DNA of 64,000 nucleotides. It comes from Sphingorhabdus lutea (GTDB lineage Bacteria; Pseudomonadota; Alphaproteobacteria; Sphingomonadales; Sphingomonadaceae). The stretch spans positions 2,469,042 to 2,533,041 of the forward strand of contig NZ_CP018154.1 of assembly GCF_001889025.1 (NCBI RefSeq). Direction: 5' to 3'. The notes under the pieces are model-generated. The model was not told the origin of the DNA. It saw only the letters and a list, made by a program, of their open reading frames with translations, and searched no databases. The position numbers were made by a program, and so were the translations under genes. Each line of letters opens with the position of its first letter. Positions within the stretch are counted from its first letter, which is position 1. This document shows, piece after piece, positions 53,605 to 63,669 of this stretch.

Positions 53605-54294
53605 ATGGACATGGCAATTCAAACTTTTACTTTTGGTGCAGAGCAATTTTGCTTTGCCGGTCCACGGGCCTTATTTTGGCCGCGTAAATCGGCCCTGTTG
53701 GTCGCGGACCTGCATTTGGAAAAAGCCAGCAATTTTGCCATGGGGGGGCAGATGCTCCCCCCCTATGACAGCCATGAGATTATTGAAAATTTGGGCGATT
53801 TGGCCGCCCAATTTAACGCCGCCTGCATTTATTCTTTGGGCGATAATTTTCATGATGATGACGGACAATATCGATTATCCAAAAATGTGCAGGATAAAAT
53901 TACAGCATTGGCCGAAAAATATACTCTAAATTGGATAATCGGCAATCATGATGAGGCGTTGAGCAGATCATTTGGCGGCAATATTTATGAAGAAATGAAT
54001 GTGGATGGTATTATCCTGCGCCATATGGCACAGCGGCATGAAACACGCCCTGAAATTTCTGGGCATTTTCACCCCAAATATCGCGCAAAAATCCGTGGTC
54101 GGCAGATAAATCGTGTCTGCGCGCTGGCTGCGGGAAATCATTTAATCCTTCCTGCTTTTGGGGCATTAACCGGCGGCATGGGCGCAAATGACGCCGCAAT
54201 TGCATCGGCATGCGGCATGAAAAGCGGTGATATGGCCGCCGCCTATATGGATGCGAACCCGCGGCTAATCACCATGCAATTATATTTTACCTAA
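53605..54294 (+). CDS. pdeM: Ligase-associated DNA-damage-response endonuclease PdeM
   Basis: PdeM is a calcineurin-like metallophosphoesterase usually encoded beside an Lhr-like helicase, a nuclease and a DNA ligase. The 229-residue product shows all metal motifs: LLVADLHLEKASNF, SLGDNFHDDDG, IIGNHDEAL and ISGHFHPKYR, plus the family-typical LPAFGALTGGMGAND. Here no helicase or ligase gene is adjacent. The start may be 53605 or 53611. Confidence 0.86.
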   Translation: MDMAIQTFTFGAEQFCFAGPRALFWPRKSALLVADLHLEKASNFAMGGQMLPPYDSHEIIENLGDLAAQFNAACIYSLGDNFHDDDGQYRLSKNVQDKITALAEKYTLNWIIGNHDEALSRSFGGNIYEEMNVDGIILRHMAQRHETRPEISGHFHPKYRAKIRGRQINRVCALAAGNHLILPAFGALTGGMGANDAAIASACGMKSGDMAAAYMDANPRLITMQLYFT

Positions 54295-54356
54295 GATGCC
54301 CTTGCTGATTTTTGAAAATCCAGCTACTCCTTAAATGAAGTGGAGATGGAAAATTT

Positions 54357-56195
54357 ATGATAGTGCTAGATTCCCTAATGGTGAAAATCGCGCTTATCGG
54401 TTTATTGGGCGTTGGCGCACAATGGATTGCATGGCGGATCAACAAACCGGCCATTGCGTTAATGTTATTCGCAGGTGTGATGGCAGGGCCCGTTTTGGGG
54501 ATAATCAACCCGCGCGCGGATTTTGGCACTTTATTAGAACCCATTGTCAAATTGGCGGTGGCGGTTATCCTGTTCGAAGGGGGGCTTAGCCTTAATTTTA
54601 AGGATTTGCGCCATGCGGGCAGTGGGGTATTGCGGCTTGTCATTGTGGGCGTGCCTGTTGGCTGGGTGCTTGGCACAATGGCGGGTTATTATGGCGCGAA
54701 CCTATCGCTTGGCGTTGCGGCATTATTTGGCGGAATTTTGGTGGTTACCGGCCCAACGGTTATCGGCCCGATGCTGCGTTCGCTGCGCGTCGGCAACCGT
54801 GTTCGTGATATTTTAAAATGGGAAGGCATTGTTAACGACCCGATTGGCGCTTTGCTTGCCGTTGCCATTTATACCTATATTCACTATGTTTCCTTAAATG
54901 CTGGTCCGGTCAATTTGGTCGAAATTTCTGCCATTGTCCTTGGCTCTAGCATTATTGCAGGTGCAATTGGCGCGGCATTGGGCTTTGCATTAGTATATAT
55001 TTTCCCGCGTGGATGGGTGCCGGAATATTTAAAAGCACCCGTTTTATTGGTGGCTGTTATTGGCGGTTTTGTTGGCGCGGATTTAATCATGCATGAAACC
55101 GGCCTTATCACCGTGACCATTATGGGTGTGGTGATGGCCAACCGCCCCACATTTTCCAGCCGCGCATTAAGACGGTTTAAGGAAGATTTGTCTGTATTGC
55201 TCATTTCCGGCGTGTTTATCCTGCTTTCCGCCACATTGGATTGGGAAACCATGCAAAAATTCCAACCTATATTTTTGGTATTTTTGGGGATGCTATTATT
55301 CATCGTGCGTCCGGTTACCGTGCTGACCAGTCTGGCATTTAGCGATGTTCCATGGCGTGAAAGATTATTTATCGCATGGATTGCACCGCGCGGCGTAGTG
55401 GCCATTGCGGTGACCAGCTTATTCGCCATTCGTTTGGTGGAATTGGGTTATGAAGGGGCGGATGCCTTAATCCCCTTGGTCTTTGGCGTGGTGATTGTCA
55501 CCATTTTCGCCCATGGTTTTTCCGCAGGATATGTTGCCCGCTTCCTTGGCATTGATCAGGGTAAAAGCGAGGATATTTTGTTGGTCGGGTCAAATCGGTG
55601 GAATATTGCCTTTGGTAAATTTTTATCCAGCATGGATTTAAATGTCGTGATTGCGGATCAAAGCAAATATGCATTGCGCAACGCCCGCAAGGCAGGGTTG
55701 GAAACCCATTGCGGCGAAGTATCGGAAAGCGCACATGGCCATGAATTGGACATTGGCCGTTTCCAACATTTATTGGTCGGGACAGAGGGCGATAGCTATA
55801 ATTTATTGGTCGCAAATGATTTGGGGCCAGAGGTTGGGTTTGAATCACTGACCATCATGTCGGGCGAAGATGCAATAAACCATCATAATCGCGCCCGCGT
55901 TTTATTTGCCAGTGGGGCAAGTTTTGAATTGCTGGACGATCGGATTTATTCGGGTTGGGAATTTAGCAAAACCCGCATCACCGAAAAATTCACCTATAGC
56001 GATTTTAGGGCAAATTTAATCGAGGATGAAGAACCGGTCGCGGTACTGAAACCGGATAATCGCTTATTATTCTTTGCTGTGGGCAGCAGCCCAACGGTTG
56101 AACCCGATGATGTCATTATCAGCTTTGTTCAGCCCGACACGCCCGAAGAACGCAAGGCGCAGCGTGAGGCGGAAAAACAGCGCAATGACAAATAA
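54357..56195 (+). CDS. CPA1-type sodium:proton antiporter with cytoplasmic KTN-like domain
   Basis: The first 400 residues carry about a dozen membrane helices with the antiporter motifs FEGGLSLNF, GGILVVTGPTVIGPML, EGIVNDPIGALLAVAIYTY (with the Asn-Asp ion site) and WIAPRGVVAIAVTSLFAIRL. Residues 400-600 are a TrkA-N/KTN-like domain (DILLVGSNRWNIAFGKFLSS, VVIADQSKYALRNARKAG) that probably senses nucleotides. It should exchange Na+ or K+ for H+. The C-terminal tail is highly charged. Confidence 0.9.
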   Translation: MIVLDSLMVKIALIGLLGVGAQWIAWRINKPAIALMLFAGVMAGPVLGIINPRADFGTLLEPIVKLAVAVILFEGGLSLNFKDLRHAGSGVLRLVIVGVPVGWVLGTMAGYYGANLSLGVAALFGGILVVTGPTVIGPMLRSLRVGNRVRDILKWEGIVNDPIGALLAVAIYTYIHYVSLNAGPVNLVEISAIVLGSSIIAGAIGAALGFALVYIFPRGWVPEYLKAPVLLVAVIGGFVGADLIMHETGLITVTIMGVVMANRPTFSSRALRRFKEDLSVLLISGVFILLSATLDWETMQKFQPIFLVFLGMLLFIVRPVTVLTSLAFSDVPWRERLFIAWIAPRGVVAIAVTSLFAIRLVELGYEGADALIPLVFGVVIVTIFAHGFSAGYVARFLGIDQGKSEDILLVGSNRWNIAFGKFLSSMDLNVVIADQSKYALRNARKAGLETHCGEVSESAHGHELDIGRFQHLLVGTEGDSYNLLVANDLGPEVGFESLTIMSGEDAINHHNRARVLFASGASFELLDDRIYSGWEFSKTRITEKFTYSDFRANLIEDEEPVAVLKPDNRLLFFAVGSSPTVEPDDVIISFVQPDTPEERKAQREAEKQRNDK

Positions 56196-56260
56196 TCACC
56201 TTTCAACTTAGGGGCGGTAAAATGCCCCCCAAATATCCGCACATAAATTAAATATATGAT

Positions 56261-57073
56261 TTATCTGGCCGCGCGCGCGCCAAAAATCGCGCTACCCACA
56301 CGGACATGGGTTGCCCCCAATGTGATGGCGACTTCATAATCCGCCGACATTCCCATAGAAAGACACTGGCCCATAGAAAGACACTGGCCCATAGAAAGAG
56401 ACTGGCCCATAGAAAGAGACTGGCCCATAGATAAATTTTGGCCCATTTCTATCACCTGATCCGACTTGGCTTGTTCATCCTCCATATAACGGGCGGATAT
56501 TTCGGCAAGCAGCGCAAAAAATGGCGATGGCTCAATATCCGCGGGCGGCATACACATAAAGCCTGCAATGGGAATATTTTGTTCTTTGGCAATTTTCAAT
56601 AAATCGTCCAAATCCTGTATCGCACAGCCGCCTTTTTGCGGTTCATCCCCAATATTTACCTGAATGAAACAGGGTAAAAACCGCCCCTGCTTTGCCATTG
56701 CCTTGCCCAATGCCAATATTAAGGACGGCCTGTCCACCGAATGGATGACATCAAATAATGCCACAACATCATCGGCCTTTTTCGATTGTAATTGGCCAAT
56801 AAAATGCAGAATGGTTTCTGGATATTTTTCACGCAAAACGGGCCATTTTTCAATCGCCTCCTCATATCTATTTTCACCAAAATGGCGATGCCCTGCATCC
56901 AATATCGGGCGGATATGCGCCGCATCATATGTTTTGCTGACTGCGATTAAGTTTATTTCATCGGCGCTACGCCGTGCCAATTTGGCGGCGGCGGCGATTT
57001 TGTCTTGAATTTTTTTTAATGCGCTTGCGCTTGCAATGATATTGCTGGACTGCGATGATATGCTATTATTCAT
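56261..57073 (-). CDS. yggS: PLP-homeostasis protein YggS with internal repeats
   Basis: YggS/PLPBP is a single-domain PLP-binding protein that balances vitamin B6 and amino-acid pools. Visible are the PLP Lys in LIAVSKTYDAAHIRP, HFGENRYEEAIEKW, HFIGQLQSKKADDVV, FIQVNIGDEPQKGG, GFMCMPPADIEP and GATHVRVGSAIFGAR. The conserved LSMGMS..YE segment is preceded by five copies of a six-residue MGQ(S/C/N)LS unit, making the protein about 270 residues rather than about 220-230. The other core motifs are intact, so it could still fold. Confidence 0.9.
   Translation of the reverse strand: MNNSISSQSSNIIASASALKKIQDKIAAAAKLARRSADEINLIAVSKTYDAAHIRPILDAGHRHFGENRYEEAIEKWPVLREKYPETILHFIGQLQSKKADDVVALFDVIHSVDRPSLILALGKAMAKQGRFLPCFIQVNIGDEPQKGGCAIQDLDDLLKIAKEQNIPIAGFMCMPPADIEPSPFFALLAEISARYMEDEQAKSDQVIEMGQNLSMGQSLSMGQSLSMGQCLSMGQCLSMGMSADYEVAITLGATHVRVGSAIFGARAAR
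56352..56446. repeat. 18-bp in-frame tandem repeat in yggS
   Basis: Units of CCCATAGAAAGACACTGG start at 56352, 56370, 56388, 56406 and 56424, followed by a partial unit. Copies 1-2 are identical, 3-4 are identical to each other with one substitution, and copy 5 is degenerate. On the minus strand each encodes MGQxLS, a duplication of the natural LSMGM motif. Confidence 0.9.
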
Positions 57074-57110
57074 AATCGGGCATATAGAACAAATTTAAAG
57101 GGCTTGCCAA

Positions 57111-57743
57111 ATGTTGATATGCCATCGGGATAAAAAATTTACCTTTAAAAATTATTGGTCGTCCCAAATATTCATGACCGATGAGCGTTTGGACATACAA
57201 AATGCCGCCAGTGGCGATGACCCCGCCATTGCCCATCGCGGATTATTTCGCGCCATTGCGGCATTGCCGCCGCGCTCCATCATTATTTTTCGTCATTATT
57301 CATTGCCCATGAAAAACCGCATTAAATTATTCACCTTGATAAAAAAACGCGCAAAAAAAAAGGGGCATGCCATTTTTTGGGCGGGGCATATATTTCATGC
57401 CATTAAATATGGCGCAGATGGGGCGCATATCCCGCTATGGGCGCGGCGTAAATTTTCCAACCGCTGCCAAATTCACCCCTTATCCCTCTCCATATCGGCG
57501 CATCATGCCGCCGACATTAACTCTGCAAGTTTATATCATCCTGATTTCTTGATTTTATCTCCAATTTTCACCACAAAAAGCCATGTGGGACAGCGCCCAT
57601 TGGGGCGGATGCGGTTTATGAAATTGTCGCAATTATCCCATCATCATATTATCGCAATGGGCGGCATGAATGTGCGCCGCGCCGCCAATATGAAAAATCA
57701 TATTGCATGCGGATGGGCGGGCATAAATGCCTTTCAAAAATAA
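57111..57743 (+). CDS. Thiamine phosphate synthase/TenI-like protein
   Basis: The 210-residue protein is a TIM barrel of the ThiE/TenI family, beginning after a short leader with FMTDERLDIQ. Motifs are GADGAHIPLWARRK (for GxDGVHL), SISAHHAADI (for the SxH turn), LILSPIFTTKSHVGQRPLG and HHIIAMGGMNVRRA. Some ThiE residues are altered (IPL for HLGQ), so it may have the TenI-like role or be a weak ThiE. It diverges from yggS by 37 bases. Confidence 0.8.
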   Translation: MLICHRDKKFTFKNYWSSQIFMTDERLDIQNAASGDDPAIAHRGLFRAIAALPPRSIIIFRHYSLPMKNRIKLFTLIKKRAKKKGHAIFWAGHIFHAIKYGADGAHIPLWARRKFSNRCQIHPLSLSISAHHAADINSASLYHPDFLILSPIFTTKSHVGQRPLGRMRFMKLSQLSHHHIIAMGGMNVRRAANMKNHIACGWAGINAFQK

Positions 57744-57763
57744 AATATTATATGTGAATGGGA

Positions 57764-58567
57764 TTAAAATTTAATCCGTGTGCCAACATAAACGGCTTCA
57801 CTATCCGCCTTTGGATCGGTCCAAACCGTGCTGTCACGTTCGCTTTTATAACGCACACCTGCGGTTAAATCGACACCTTTGGCAAGGCGATATTTACCGC
57901 CAAGGCTGACTCCATAGTCGGTTTTATCATCATGGCCCGATGGGCTGGTCGCATTTGTGCGCGGTTGGATTAAGGAGACATCAGATCCAAAACGACTTGG
58001 CTTTTGGTTTTTATCGCCATCCAATTTAAATGTCGTGCTTTCCAACAAAGCTGCGGGACGTTTTTGAAGAGATAAGGGCGGGGTGATTGCAGAAAATGAC
58101 GTCGCCCCCTTCATCGCGGTTAAACGGAAATTGGTGCGGGCAAATTGGCGCGCCAATTCATTGCCGCTGCCCACTTCGGTAATCGCGCTGCGCACCGAAA
58201 CCGCGCCTTTTTGATTATAATCCCTGCCCAAAGAACGTGCTGCCACGGTCAATGAACCATTATCCTTTATCGACAGACCAGCAGGGGTATAGGGGAAAAG
58301 ATTATTTTTTACCGCCTTACCCTTATTTAATTCTTGCAACCGCGCGGCCAACCGCACATCAACGCCGGCGGGTGTATATCCATCGGACAGGATTGAAGAT
58401 TGTTTCCAATTATTGCCGCCATCAATTTTTGCGGCAAATGCAGGAATGATGGACACGGAAGCACAAATGGCCGTCAACGCCATTAAAGCGCCCTTCGATC
58501 CAAATTTGTTTTTTCCGTTACGCACGCTTTGTCTTCCCGTCATTTTTGTTATGAACTTTAATTGCAT
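57764..58567 (-). CDS. Exported protein of a sphingomonad-type unknown family
   Basis: The 267-residue protein has a basic leader and signal peptide (ALMALTAICASVSIIPAFAA). The mature part contains two copies of a YTPAG motif (SDGYTPAGVDVRLAARLQEL and PYTPAGLSIKDNGSLTVAAR). The C-terminal 70 residues resemble beta-strands of an outer-membrane barrel (YGVSLGGKYRLAKGVDLTAG) and end in Phe (VGTRIKF), the BAM signal. It probably has a small barrel with an N-terminal periplasmic part. Function is unknown. Confidence 0.7.
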   Translation of the reverse strand: MQLKFITKMTGRQSVRNGKNKFGSKGALMALTAICASVSIIPAFAAKIDGGNNWKQSSILSDGYTPAGVDVRLAARLQELNKGKAVKNNLFPYTPAGLSIKDNGSLTVAARSLGRDYNQKGAVSVRSAITEVGSGNELARQFARTNFRLTAMKGATSFSAITPPLSLQKRPAALLESTTFKLDGDKNQKPSRFGSDVSLIQPRTNATSPSGHDDKTDYGVSLGGKYRLAKGVDLTAGVRYKSERDSTVWTDPKADSEAVYVGTRIKF

Positions 58568-58923
58568 AAATTATGTTATTTGCGCAAGTAAAGTTAGCGA
58601 TTTTGCATAAATAAAATATGAATATCTGCTTATTGTTGTAAATATCGCACTACTTCGCCCGATTTGTTAAATTATTTTACAATTATCCGCTTAATCTATG
58701 ATGAATTAGCCCCGCCATTTTCATGTCAAAGCGATTCATATTTGGAGTCGTTTCGTCAAATCGCCAAAAAAATCATATTTTTTGCAAAAATTATCGTTGT
58801 TCAGGCTGCTGCAATCTTGCCTAAGCCAACAAAGCCGATATAGAGTATTTATATAATTTTATTCCATGACATTTGATGCTATGCGCGGATGGTTATAGGA
58901 TGATGGGAAAGATAAGGATAATA
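58568..58923. other. Gene-free stretch before the DUF3576 gene
   Basis: This 356-base AT-rich region has no convincing reading frame, RNA gene or terminator hairpin. It must hold the promoters for the divergent genes on each side, but I could not pick them out. Confidence 0.4.
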
Positions 58924-59364
58924 ATGCGACTTAATAAATTTTTGATCATCACTGTCAGCAGTGTCGCGCTCATTTCTGGTTTATCGGCTTGTGGTAAATC
59001 AAAGAGCGTCAAAACCGACATGGCCGCCAGTAAAGTTACCGCAATTGGCGTTAATGCATATTTATGGCGCGCGTCATTGGATTCTGTTTCTTTCATGCCA
59101 TTATTACAAACCGACAGCGCGGGCGGCGTGATTGTGACCGATTGGTATATTAACCCATCAAGTCCGGGAGAACGGATTAAATTGACCATTTCAATTTTGG
59201 ATCAAGATTTGCGTTCCGATGCAGTACGCGTGGCCGGATCACGCCAAATTTTGCAAAATAATAATTGGGTTGATGCGCCAATGCGCGCTGCGACCGTTCA
59301 AAAAATGGAAAATATCATTTTGACCAAGGCCCGCGATTTGCGCCGCAGCGCGATTAACGGTTAA
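58924..59364 (+). CDS. DUF3576 lipoprotein
   Basis: I start at the ATG at 58924, which follows AAGGATAATA. The 146-residue product has a signal peptide with lipobox GLSACGKS and a DUF3576 domain: IGVNAYLWRASLDSVSFMPL, GGVIVTDWYINPSSPGERIK and DAVRVAGSRQILQNNNWVDA, ending in ILTKARDLRRSAI. It is widespread in alphaproteobacteria just upstream of leuS and is probably an envelope lipoprotein. Its function is unknown. Confidence 0.86.
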   Translation: MRLNKFLIITVSSVALISGLSACGKSKSVKTDMAASKVTAIGVNAYLWRASLDSVSFMPLLQTDSAGGVIVTDWYINPSSPGERIKLTISILDQDLRSDAVRVAGSRQILQNNNWVDAPMRAATVQKMENIILTKARDLRRSAING

Positions 59365-59442
59365 GGCAATAACATCTACATCGCCCTGTTGACATCATAT
59401 TGGGCAATATGATGATGGGCGATAAATAAAAATAGGGCAATT

Positions 59443-62031
59443 ATGAGCGAAGCAGACAGATTCAACCCGCACGTCGCCGATGTGCGGTGGCAAAAACGTT
59501 GGGAAGAAGAACAAACTTTCCGCGCCAATGATGATAGCGATAAACCGCGCGCTTATATTTTGGAAATGTTCCCCTATCCATCGGGCCGCATCCATATTGG
59601 CCATGTGCGTAATTACACCATGGGCGATGTGTTGGCGCGGTATAAACGCATGACCGGGCATGAGGTATTGCACCCCATGGGCTGGGACGCATTTGGCATG
59701 CCCGCGGAAAATGCCGCCATGGAACGTAAAGTGCATCCGGGCAGTTGGACATTTGACAATATTGACAATATGCGCACCCAGTTAAAACGTATTGGTTTTG
59801 CGTTGGATTGGTCGCGTGAATTGGCCACTTGTACGCCGCAATATTATGGCCATGAGCAGGCATTATTCCTTAAACTATATGAAGCCGGCCTTGTTTACCG
59901 CAAGGAAAGCACGGTAAATTGGGATCCGGTCGATATGACCGTATTGGCCAATGAACAGGTTATTGATGGCAAGGGTTGGCGCAGCGGCGCAGAGGTTGAA
60001 AAGCGCAAATTAAACCAATGGTTTTTGAAAATAACCGATTTTGCCGATGACTTATTAGAGGGATTGGACAGCCTTGAAAAATGGCCCGACAAGGTCCGTT
60101 TGATGCAGGAAAATTGGATTGGTAAATCACAGGGCGCATTGCTACGCTTTGCCATTTCCAACGCGGCGGTTTCTGATATGGCGGGCATTGATGAAGTGGA
60201 AGTTTTCTCCACCCGTCCCGATACCATTATGGGTGCATCCTTTATCGCCATTGCCGCCGACCATCCCCTTGCACAGCAAATGGCCGCAAATGCCGATTAT
60301 GCAGATAAAGACGCGCTGTCCGCCTTTATTGAGGAATGCCGCAAGGGCGGCACAACGGCGGCGGAAATTGAAACATTGGAGAAAAAGGGGTTTGATTTGG
60401 GTCTGCGCGCCGCGCACCCGATTGACCCTGAATTAAGCCTGCCCATTTATGTCGCCAATTTTGTGTTGATGGATTATGGCACAGGCGCGGTCATGGGTGT
60501 GCCCGGCCATGATCAACGCGATTTTGAATTTGCCTCCAAATATGGCCTGCCCATTAAAAGGGTGGTTGCCGCCAATGCTGCCGATGCAGATGCCCCCTTT
60601 GCAGGGGAAGCCGAATCGGGTGACGGAATTTTGGTCAATAGCGGCGAGTTTAATGGGTTAAGCGTCGATGATGCGAAAAACGCCATTATTACCCGCGCGG
60701 AAAATGAAAATTGGGGCGCGGGTAAGGTGCAATATCGCCTGCGCGATTGGGGCGTATCACGCCAACGCTATTGGGGAACGCCCATCCCGATTATCCATTG
60801 TGATGATTGCGGCGCTGTGCCCGTTCCTGCCCAGCAGCTTCCCGTCACCCTGCCCGAAGATGTCAGTTTCGACATTCCCGGCAACCCGCTTGACCGTCAT
60901 CCGACATTTGGCAAGGCCGATTGCCCCAAATGTGGTAAGGCCGCACGGCGCGAAACCGACACATTGGACACATTTGTCGATTCCAGCTGGTATTTCATCC
61001 GCTTTGCCAGCCAACCAGATGCCCAAGCATTTGATAAGGCGGCGGCGGAAAAATGGTTGCCCGTTACCCAATATATTGGCGGGGTTGAACATGCGATTTT
61101 GCACCTGCTCTATGCGCGTTTTTGGACAAGGGCGCTGAACCATATTGGCATGATAGATATCAAAGAACCCTTTGGCAGCCTGTTCACCCAAGGAATGGTG
61201 ACGCATCAAACATTCACCCATGGCGATGGCAGCTGGTTATCGCCCGATCAGGTGCGCAAAAATGGCAATGATTGGATTGTGATCGAAGATGGCAGCCCCG
61301 CCACCGCTGGCCGCATTGAAAAAATGTCAAAATCCAAGAAAAATGTTGTCGATCCTGATGATATTATTGAACAATATGGCGCGGATGCGGTGCGCTGGTT
61401 CATGCTATCCGACAGCCCACCAGAGCGGGACTTAGAATGGTCAGAGGCCGGAATTGAAGGATGCTGGCGCTTTGTCAATCGGATGTGGCGTTTGGTATCA
61501 AAGGTGGGTGAAGCAGCCGCCAATGGTGACGCGGCGATTGAAAAAGCAAATTTGGCATTGTCGCGTAAAATGCATCAAAGCATTAAGGGCGTGGGCGAAG
61601 ATATTGAAAATTTATCATTTAATAAAGCCATTGCCAAATTATATGAGCTGACCGCCGCGATTGAGAAGACTGCTGCTGGGCCATCAAGGGATGAGGCGAT
61701 TATTGCCTTATTAACCATGGCTGCGCCCATGACCCCGCATTTGGCCGAGGAGGCGTGGGAGCAATTGGGCGAGAAACATGGATGTCATGGCATGATTGCC
61801 AATGCCCATTGGCCCAAAATTGACGAAGCATTGTTGGTGGAAGATGAAGTTACCATCGCGGTTCAGGTTCAGGGCAAATTGCGCGATACATTGACGATGG
61901 CAAAGGGAATTGCCAAAGAAGAAGCCGAAAAACTTGCACTGGCGAGTGAGAAAGTGCAGCGTGCCATTGATGGTAATGCGATAAAGAAAATTATCGTCGT
62001 GCCCGATCGATTGGTAAATATTGTGATATGA
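59443..62031 (+). CDS. leuS: Leucyl-tRNA synthetase
   Basis: LeuS charges tRNA-Leu and edits mischarged products. The 862-residue product has the HIGH motif in [20 protein letters not shown], the CP1 editing domain (about residues 220-420, with [12 protein letters not shown] and [19 protein letters not shown]), the leucine-specific region with zinc-like cysteines in IIHCDDCG and ADCPKCGK, the KMSKS motif in [19 protein letters not shown], and a C-terminal anticodon domain. Length is typical. Its stop overlaps lptE by ATGA. Confidence 0.97.
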   Translation: MSEADRFNPHVADVRWQKRWEEEQTFRANDDSDKPRAYILEMFPYPSGRIHIGHVRNYTMGDVLARYKRMTGHEVLHPMGWDAFGMPAENAAMERKVHPGSWTFDNIDNMRTQLKRIGFALDWSRELATCTPQYYGHEQALFLKLYEAGLVYRKESTVNWDPVDMTVLANEQVIDGKGWRSGAEVEKRKLNQWFLKITDFADDLLEGLDSLEKWPDKVRLMQENWIGKSQGALLRFAISNAAVSDMAGIDEVEVFSTRPDTIMGASFIAIAADHPLAQQMAANADYADKDALSAFIEECRKGGTTAAEIETLEKKGFDLGLRAAHPIDPELSLPIYVANFVLMDYGTGAVMGVPGHDQRDFEFASKYGLPIKRVVAANAADADAPFAGEAESGDGILVNSGEFNGLSVDDAKNAIITRAENENWGAGKVQYRLRDWGVSRQRYWGTPIPIIHCDDCGAVPVPAQQLPVTLPEDVSFDIPGNPLDRHPTFGKADCPKCGKAARRETDTLDTFVDSSWYFIRFASQPDAQAFDKAAAEKWLPVTQYIGGVEHAILHLLYARFWTRALNHIGMIDIKEPFGSLFTQGMVTHQTFTHGDGSWLSPDQVRKNGNDWIVIEDGSPATAGRIEKMSKSKKNVVDPDDIIEQYGADAVRWFMLSDSPPERDLEWSEAGIEGCWRFVNRMWRLVSKVGEAAANGDAAIEKANLALSRKMHQSIKGVGEDIENLSFNKAIAKLYELTAAIEKTAAGPSRDEAIIALLTMAAPMTPHLAEEAWEQLGEKHGCHGMIANAHWPKIDEALLVEDEVTIAVQVQGKLRDTLTMAKGIAKEEAEKLALASEKVQRAIDGNAIKKIIVVPDRLVNIVI

Positions 62032-62585
62032 AAAAACTGCTCTGCTTGTTCGCGCTGACCGCTATTTTATCCGGCATCTTATCTGCTTGCGGATTAAAGC
62101 CATTATATGCCGATGGTCGCAGTGGGGCCGTGTCCAGCGCCCTATCCTCCATCAGCGTGGATCAAATTGATGGCAAAGCGGGATGGCTGGTTCGTCAGGC
62201 ATTGGAACGGCAATTAAACCCCGCATCAAATGATGATAATGACGGCAAGGCATTTCATTTGGTGGTCAAATTGGATGACCAGATTGAGGGGCTTGGCGTG
62301 CGCGCTAATGATAGTGTGACCCGCGAACGGCGGACTTTACGGGCGCGTTATCAATTGATTGATAATCAAAGCGGGGTCATATTATTGGACAAAACCGCCT
62401 TTAGCGACGCGGGAATTGATATTGTGGGATCAGAATATGCCACCGTTGCGGCGGAAAATAGCGCACTTGAAAATTTAAGCCAGAAAATCGCCGATCAAAT
62501 TATCGCGCAATTGGCTAATTACAGCTTAAACAAAGGCGATGCCACACAAAATAACGCCTCAGAACAAAGCAGCGCAGGCGAATAA
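62028..62585 (+). CDS. lptE: LPS-assembly lipoprotein LptE
   Basis: LptE plugs the LptD barrel and helps insert lipopolysaccharide in the outer membrane. The 185-residue product has a signal peptide with lipobox [13 protein letters not shown], the opening typical of alphaproteobacterial LptE, and a mature domain with [20 protein letters not shown] and [16 protein letters not shown]. Sequence conservation in this family is low, so the name also relies on position between leuS and holA, the usual order. Confidence 0.86.
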   Translation: MKKLLCLFALTAILSGILSACGLKPLYADGRSGAVSSALSSISVDQIDGKAGWLVRQALERQLNPASNDDNDGKAFHLVVKLDDQIEGLGVRANDSVTRERRTLRARYQLIDNQSGVILLDKTAFSDAGIDIVGSEYATVAAENSALENLSQKIADQIIAQLANYSLNKGDATQNNASEQSSAGE

Positions 62586-63630
62586 TGGCATATGGCGGCG
62601 GCCAAAAAATAGATAATTTGGGCCAATTAAAGGCGGCATATGACAATCCGGGCCGTTATAAAATGCTGTTCCTTTATGGGCCGGATGAATCCGAAATATC
62701 CTATATCGTCAAAAAATTCCTTGCCCATATTGGAAATAATGTCGAACATATTTTGTTAAATGGCGATCAATTGCGCAGCGACCCTGCCCTATTATCCGAT
62801 GAGGCCAATGCCATATCCTTATTTGGCGAAAAAAAAATCATCCACGCTGAAATAAAACGTGATGAGGCAATGACCGCCATTGAATATTATTTACAAGGTC
62901 CAGCAGGTGAGCATGTCGTTTTGGTGCAAAGCGGCAATTTGACCAAGGCCAATAAATTACGCAAATTGGTGGAAGCAGATAAATCGGTTTTATCATTGAT
63001 AGTATATGAGGCCAAATCCGATGTCCTATTTGGCCGATTAAATGGCCATGCAAAATCGCTGGGTTTAATTGTAAAACCCGATTTAATCAGGGCGATATTG
63101 GCGCGGGTGAATATGAATATTCATTTGGCGATGATGGAGATGGAAAAATTATCGCTTTATCATGATGCCAGCATAGATAATCCAAAGAAATTGAGGAACA
63201 GGCAATCATCGACCTTGCAGCGGATAAGGCGGATGACGATATCGCCCCCTTAATCAATGCAGCATTAGCGGGCAGGTCAAAATTACTGTCAAAGAATTAA
63301 ACAATGCCCGTGCGGTTAAAATGGAACCAGTGCGTTTATTGCGGTTAATGATGTATCGTGTGCAACAACTTATTCAAATCAGCCAAGACATGGCATCCGG
63401 CAAAAAATTTGACAATGCCACGCGCGGGATATTTTACGGGTTAAAACCCATTTTTGGAACAACAAGTTAAATTATGGCCGGCCCAGCGGCTGTTCGGGTT
63501 GAACGGGCATTTAATCGATATGGAAGAAACCGTAATGACCATTGGCGGGCAAAGCGCCATTACATATATGGAGGCGGAAATATTGCGCATTGCAAAAACC
63601 GCCTCTCGCCGCCGTCAACCGGGAAAATAA
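62585..63630 (+). pseudogene. holA: DNA polymerase III delta subunit, disrupted by three frameshifts
   Basis: HolA is the essential clamp-loader subunit. The intact first 200 codons show FLYGPDESEISYIVKKFLA, LISLFGEKKIIHAEIKRDE-type sequence and YYLQGPAGEHVVLVQSGNLT. The frame then shifts at three places: near 63184-63187 (an A missing), near 63270-63272 (a G missing) and near 63451-63457 (one base extra). Reading across them restores EIEEQAIIDLAADKADDDIA, QVKITVKELNNARAVKMEP and KLWPAQRLFGLNGHLID to a stop at 63628. The repaired length of 348 residues is normal. It is either sequencing error or a recently dead gene. It overlaps lptE by one base. Confidence 0.85.
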
Positions 63631-63669
63631 GATAGCAAAGCCCGCACAGAAAAGGGCGCAATATGGTCA

